Source: Massilia sp. IC2-278
GTDB lineage: Bacteria; Pseudomonadota; Gammaproteobacteria; Burkholderiales; Burkholderiaceae_D
Direction of reading: 5' to 3'
Length of the DNA: 64,000 nt
NCBI RefSeq assembly: GCF_020708045.1
Contig: NZ_JAJFES010000007.1
Coordinates: forward strand, 1-64,000
A program made the translations under genes and the position numbers. Of the stretch, positions 60,127 through 64,000 are shown piece by piece (position 1 is the stretch's first letter; the number at the start of each line of letters is the position of its first letter). The notes beneath the pieces are model-generated. The model had not been told where the DNA came from and made no database searches. It was given only the letters and a program-made list of their open reading frames with translations.

Positions 60127-60909
60127 ATGAATAACATGCCTGCAAATACCGGCTGGATCTGGTTCAAGGAAGGCGTCGGCCTGTTCCGAAAGCAGCCCGC
60201 CGCCCTCACCACCCTGCTCTTCGCCAACATCCTGTTCGCCGCCGTGGTCGGCGTCATTCCCGTGCTGAGCGTGGCCACGAACGTGCTGATCCCCTCGCTC
60301 TCGATGGCGGTCATGATGGCTTGCCTGATGATCGAGAACGGACAGCGCGTCACGCCCGCCGTGCTGCTGACCGGTTTCCGCCAGCCGGTGCTGCTGCGGC
60401 TGTGCAAGGTCGGCCTGATCTACGTGGCCGCCTGGCTGGTACTCGGATTGCTCGAACGCGTGCTCGTCGATCCCGCGATCTACCAGCAGATACCGCAATC
60501 GCTCGAGATGAAAGACGCCCAGCAGGCGCAGGTGCCGTTCGGGGCCATGCTGACCCTCATGTTCATCCGCACGATGTACATCGTTACGCTGATCGCCCTG
60601 GCCTTTGCCGCACCGCTGGCCTACTGGCAGCAGATGGGGCCCGGCAAGGCCGTGTTCTACAGTTTCTTCGCGGTGTTCAGGAACCTGCGCGTGTTCCTGG
60701 TGCTGCTGTTGTCCTGGTTCGGGATCATGTTCGCGGTCTTCATGACCCTGCTGATCCTGCTCGGCGGCGGCAAGGCGGCATTCGTCGCCGTGACCTGGGT
60801 GGCCTTCCTGTTCATGCTGCTGCTCCAGTGCGCGCTCTACGCCGCCTACCGCCACATCTTCGGCAAACCGGCAGACAGCGACGCCAAGCCGGTTGACCTG
60901 AGCAAATAA
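60127..60909 (+). CDS. BPSS1780-family membrane protein
   Basis: 260 residues with six predicted helices (LLFANILFAAVVGVIPVL, GLIYVAAWLVLGLLERVLV, AVFYSFFAVFRNLRVFLVLLL split into parts). It begins TGWIWFKEGVGLFRKQPAAL, a phrase shared by the BPSS1780 family. Found next to thrB in Burkholderiales. Function unknown; it starts 3 bases after thrB. It precedes a small membrane protein by about 40 bases. Confidence 0.85.
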   Translation: MNNMPANTGWIWFKEGVGLFRKQPAALTTLLFANILFAAVVGVIPVLSVATNVLIPSLSMAVMMACLMIENGQRVTPAVLLTGFRQPVLLRLCKVGLIYVAAWLVLGLLERVLVDPAIYQQIPQSLEMKDAQQAQVPFGAMLTLMFIRTMYIVTLIALAFAAPLAYWQQMGPGKAVFYSFFAVFRNLRVFLVLLLSWFGIMFAVFMTLLILLGGGKAAFVAVTWVAFLFMLLLQCALYAAYRHIFGKPADSDAKPVDLSK

Positions 60910-60951
60910 GCTTTTTATTCTTGTCGTGACTACTACTGCAAAGGAATGCGC

Positions 60952-61161
60952 ATGCGTTTGCTGAGTTTGCTTCTGGCGTTAGCCCTGACCATCGGCGGCT
61001 TCTACCTCGCCATGGTGGGCGGCCACAGCGCACTCGATGCCTTCAGTGCATGGAGCGACAGCCAGCAACGCATGGCAAGCGGCGCCATGGTCGTGTTCAC
61101 CGTACTCATGCTGGGCATCGGCGGCATCCTCAGGCGCCGCCAGGCTGACAGCGACGCCTGA
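60952..61161 (+). CDS. Small two-helix membrane protein, 69 aa
   Basis: ATG 60952 has AAGGA six bases upstream; the ATG at 60946 lies within that ribosome site spacing and is less likely. Two hydrophobic helices (LLALALTIGGFYLAMV and MVVFTVLMLGIGGIL) are separated by a short polar loop (SAWSDSQQRMASG) and end in an arginine/acidic tail. No family is recognised. It is likely the last gene of the thrB cluster. Confidence 0.6.
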   Translation: MRLLSLLLALALTIGGFYLAMVGGHSALDAFSAWSDSQQRMASGAMVVFTVLMLGIGGILRRRQADSDA

Positions 61162-61182
61162 GCGATCTCCGAGACGCAGCGA

Positions 61183-61229
61183 AATTAGCCCAGCTTACGA
61201 AGCTGCAACAATCGTAAGCCGGGCTAATT
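61183..61229. terminator. Long hairpin between convergent genes
   Basis: AATTAGCCCAGCTTACGA (61183-61200) pairs with TCGTAAGCCGGGCTAATT (61212-61229), 17 of 18 positions, across an 11-base loop. It lies midway between the small membrane protein gene and uvrD, which converge. No T-run borders it. It may act as a bidirectional terminator or be a repeat element. Confidence 0.5.
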
Positions 61230-61261
61230 CAGGCCGTACATGGCATTCGGTGGCCTTTAGC

Positions 61262-63574
61262 CTAGCGCGACACCCGCTCCAGCTTGGCCACCGACAAGTC
61301 GAGCACCTTCACGCCGGCCGGCCCGAAGTTGATCTGGGCCCGCGCCGCCCCTGCCCCGCCTTCGATATTCACGATCACGCCTTCGCCGAACTTGGCGTGC
61401 GCCACGGTTTCGCCGATGCGCCAGCCCGAGCCGCCGCCCGACTTCTGCGTGATCTGCTGGGCGATCTTGTTGTCGCTGCCGTTCCGGAAGGCGGCGTCGT
61501 CCCAGGCGGTGGCCGCCTTCTTGTTGGCAAACCAGTGGCCCTGCACGCGCGGCGACAGCCATTTCAGCGATTCTTCCGGCAGTTCGTCGAAGAAGCGCGA
61601 CTTCATGTTGAAGCGGGTCTGGCCGTGCAGCATGCGCTGCTGGGTAAAGCTCATGTACAGGCGCTTGCGCGCGCGCGTGATCGCCACGTACATCAGGCGC
61701 CGCTCTTCGTCCACGCCATCGAGCTCGCGCGAGCTGCTTTCGTGCGGGAACAGGCCTTCTTCCAGGCCGGTGATGAACACGGCGTCGAATTCCAGGCCCT
61801 TGGCCGAGTGCACGGTCATGAGTTGCAGCGCGTCCTGGCCGGCCTGGGCCTGGGCGTCGCCGGCTTCCAGCGAGGCGTGGGTGAGGAAGGCGGACAGGGG
61901 CGACATCACGGTAGGCAATGGCGCCTCGGCATCGAGCACCTCGATACCGTCCTGGCTGACGATGGCTTCGCCGGCCTGCGGCAGCGCCTGCGGGCCGAGA
62001 TGGGCTGGCGCCGCCACGCCGAAACCTTCTTCCTGCACGAACTGGGTCGCCGCATTGACCATCTGCTCCAGGTTCTCGATGCGGTCGGCGCCTTCCTTTT
62101 CCTTCTTATAGAACTCGATCAGGCCGCTGCGCTCGAGCACCACGCCCACCATTTCCGGCAGCGGCAGTTGCTGGGTTTCGAAGCGCGCGCCCTCGATCAG
62201 CCGCACGAAGCCGCCGAGCGAGGTGCCGGCCTTGCCGGTCATGTAGGGCACGGCCGCGTACAGCGAAATGCCGTAGCTGTCGGCCGCCATCTGCAATTGC
62301 TCGATCGAACGGGCGCCGATGCCGCGGGTGGGGAAATTCACCACGCGCAAAAAGGCCGAATCGTTGTGCGGATTGTCCATCAGCTGCAGGTAGGCAATCG
62401 CATGCTTGACCTCGGCGCGCTGGAAGTAGCGCAGGCCGCCGTACACGGTATACGGCAAGCCGGCCGCGAACAGCGCGTGCTCGATCACCCGGCTTTGCGC
62501 GTTCGAGCGGTACAGGATCGCCACTTCCCTGCGCGGCATGCCGTCGGCCACCAGGCTCTTGGTTTCCTCGATGATCCACTGCGCTTCTTCCAGGTCGGAC
62601 GAAGCTTCGTACACACGTACCTGCTCGCCCTGCCCCATGTCGGTACGCAGGTTCTTGCCCAAGCGCTTGGCATTGTTGGCAATCAGGAAGTTGGCGCTGT
62701 CGAGGATGTGGCCGTAGGAGCGGTAGTTCTGCTCCAGCTTGATCAGGTTCTGGACGCGGAAATCGCGCTCGAAGGCCTGCATGTTGCCGACATTCGCGCC
62801 GCGGAAGGCATAGATGCTCTGGTCGTCGTCGCCGACGGCAAAGATGGCGCCGCCGCCTTCTTCGGAGTGGCCGGCCAGCAGCTTCAACAGGTTGTACTGC
62901 AAATCGTTCGTATCCTGGAACTCGTCGACCAGGATGTGGCGGAAACGCATCTGGTAGTGGTGGCGCAGCGGCCCGTTGCGCGACAGCAGTTCGTAGGCGC
63001 GCAGCAGCAGCTCGGCGAAGTCGACCACGCCTTCCTTGTGGCATTGCTGGTCGTAGAGTTCGTAGAGCTCGATCATGCGCCGCTCGATCGGATCGTTCGG
63101 CTCGAGCTGGCCGGCGCGCAGGCCCTGGTCCTTGGCGTTGTTGATGTAGTACATCAGCGCCTTGGCCGGGTATTTTTCGTCGTCGACGTTGTGTGCCTTG
63201 AGCATGCGCTTGATCAACGACAGCTGGTCTTGCGAGTCGAGGATCTGGAACGACTGGGGCAGCGCCGCATCCTTGTAATGGGTGCGCAGCAGGCGGTTGC
63301 ACAGGCCGTGGAAAGTGCCGATCCACATACCGCGCGTATTGATCGGCAACATGGTCGACAGACGCGTCAGCATCTCCTTCGCCGCCTTGTTCGTGAACGT
63401 CACCGCGATGATGCCGGCCGGCGATACCTGCCCGGTCTGGATCAGCCAGGCGATGCGCGTGGTCAGCACACGGGTCTTGCCCGAGCCGGCCCCCGCCAGG
63501 ATCAGCGCGCTCTGCGAAGGCAGGGTCACGGCCGCGAGTTGTTCGGGATTGAGGTTGTGAAGGAGGTTCTGCAT
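61262..63574 (-). CDS. uvrD: DNA helicase UvrD/PcrA/Rep superfamily 1A
   Basis: 770 residues from ATG 63574. Helicase motifs in order: Q-motif (LNPEQLAAVTLP), Walker A GAGSGKT, motif Ia VTFTNKAAKEM, Walker B DEFQDTN, motif III VGDDDQSIYAFRGA, motif IV YRS, motif V VHSAKGLEFDAVFI and motif VI YVAITRARKRLYM, plus the C-terminal Tudor-like domain (GETVAHAKFGEGVIVNIEGG). It acts in nucleotide-excision and mismatch repair. It converges with the thrB cluster. Confidence 0.95.
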   Translation of the reverse strand: MQNLLHNLNPEQLAAVTLPSQSALILAGAGSGKTRVLTTRIAWLIQTGQVSPAGIIAVTFTNKAAKEMLTRLSTMLPINTRGMWIGTFHGLCNRLLRTHYKDAALPQSFQILDSQDQLSLIKRMLKAHNVDDEKYPAKALMYYINNAKDQGLRAGQLEPNDPIERRMIELYELYDQQCHKEGVVDFAELLLRAYELLSRNGPLRHHYQMRFRHILVDEFQDTNDLQYNLLKLLAGHSEEGGGAIFAVGDDDQSIYAFRGANVGNMQAFERDFRVQNLIKLEQNYRSYGHILDSANFLIANNAKRLGKNLRTDMGQGEQVRVYEASSDLEEAQWIIEETKSLVADGMPRREVAILYRSNAQSRVIEHALFAAGLPYTVYGGLRYFQRAEVKHAIAYLQLMDNPHNDSAFLRVVNFPTRGIGARSIEQLQMAADSYGISLYAAVPYMTGKAGTSLGGFVRLIEGARFETQQLPLPEMVGVVLERSGLIEFYKKEKEGADRIENLEQMVNAATQFVQEEGFGVAAPAHLGPQALPQAGEAIVSQDGIEVLDAEAPLPTVMSPLSAFLTHASLEAGDAQAQAGQDALQLMTVHSAKGLEFDAVFITGLEEGLFPHESSSRELDGVDEERRLMYVAITRARKRLYMSFTQQRMLHGQTRFNMKSRFFDELPEESLKWLSPRVQGHWFANKKAATAWDDAAFRNGSDNKIAQQITQKSGGGSGWRIGETVAHAKFGEGVIVNIEGGAGAARAQINFGPAGVKVLDLSVAKLERVSR

Positions 63575-63790
63575 GCGGCCATTATACCGTTGGGATGTAC
63601 TGTATGCCCATCCAGCTGCAGCGAAAAGCGCGCCCGGCATTATCAAAATATTACTGTCGGATAATTTTACATTCCACGAGGACCGGAGTAACCGCCAGTA
63701 AATAAACCGTTGATCGAAAAGGTAAATTTATTTGTGGCACTGATATTGCTTGCCTGACGCAGATAATTATTCCAGTACCGGATTCCTGAA

Positions 63791-64000
63791 ATGCAGATCA
63801 AATCTTTCCTCGCAGGCGCAGCCCTTGCCCTGCTGTCCCTGAACGCCGCCCAGGCCGCCGTGATCACGATCGGAGCAGACCGGGACGCTTCCGTCGGTGA
63901 CGGCGCCAGCAATGAATGGAACGTCTGGTACCGCTGGGTCGGCACCAACATGATGGGCACCTATTCCTCGCTGTTCGGTTTCGACCTGGGCAGCCTGCAG
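63791..64000 (+). CDS. N-terminal part of an exported protein, cut by the window edge
   Basis: From ATG 63791 an open frame runs to the last base (70 codons). A signal peptide (SFLAGAALALLSLNAAQAA) is followed by VITIGADRDASVGDGAS and a Trp-rich stretch (NEWNVWYRWVG). The style fits PEP-CTERM or secreted beta-helix/lectin-type proteins of this group, but the C-terminus is missing, so no family can be given. A weak ribosome site precedes the ATG. Confidence 0.6.
   Translation, partial: MQIKSFLAGAALALLSLNAAQAAVITIGADRDASVGDGASNEWNVWYRWVGTNMMGTYSSLFGFDLGSLQ

Noticed and set aside
61037-63664. Long open frame opposite uvrD
   Set aside because: Shadow of a gene with complete helicase motifs; composition is His/Gln/Arg-rich, typical of antisense frames in GC-rich DNA.

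Overview
The window looks like chromosome from a high-GC betaproteobacterium of the Oxalobacteraceae (Massilia/Telluria/Duganella type). The signs are a PEP-CTERM sorting-signal protein, oxyR beside ubiA, the pilT-pilU block beside yggS-proC, the xseB-ispA-dxs operon divergent from a Rieske oxygenase, and a BPSS1780-type membrane protein after thrB. The genus is inference. No rRNA, tRNA or CRISPR array was seen.

Layout. 1-179: cut-off end of an IS3-family element. 214-4691: a lone CheB-type methylesterase, then a periplasmic binding protein overlapping a hybrid histidine kinase, with no ABC transporter. 4688-15287: housekeeping and pilus genes: rfaE2, a first PilU-like ATPase, oxyR, ubiA, a three-gene ElaB/YqjE/YqjK-like membrane operon, proC-yggS, pilT-pilU and a glutathione peroxidase. 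15303-24686: hydrolases, a GH97 alpha-glucosidase, a pentapeptide-repeat protein and a large TonB-dependent receptor. 25146-30633: glycolate oxidase glcDEF, a PduO-type corrinoid adenosyltransferase and a rhomboid protease.

30640-36180 is an accessory island. It is visibly poorer in GC, rich in unknown small proteins, and carries its own palindromic repeat family (GTCCGCTT...AAGCGGAC). It holds a putative PD-(D/E)XK nuclease and an orphan pstA without pstS, pstC or pstB. 36182-43419 returns to typical base composition: a MATE exporter, a TetX-like monooxygenase, a GH13 alpha-amylase and a LysR/EamA divergent pair. 43450-44275 holds three tandem paralogous genes for secreted cysteine-rich peptides with mirror-symmetric cysteine spacing and TTG starts. 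This is the most unusual coding feature here.

44666-64000 is mostly core: dxs-ispA-xseB, a Rieske oxygenase, EamA, a sulfurtransferase, a ZIP metal transporter, a dienelactone hydrolase, polA, a DUF2782 protein, thrB and uvrD. It ends in the start of a secreted protein.

A family of REP-like elements with a GTAG foot and a G/C-rich hairpin is scattered through the intergenic gaps (8.7, 10.9, 14.8, 16.4, 44.5, 51.0 and 55.5 kb), often as inverted pairs. The inner stem sequence differs between copies but stays self-complementary. A perfect 15-bp hairpin abuts the ubiA start codon.
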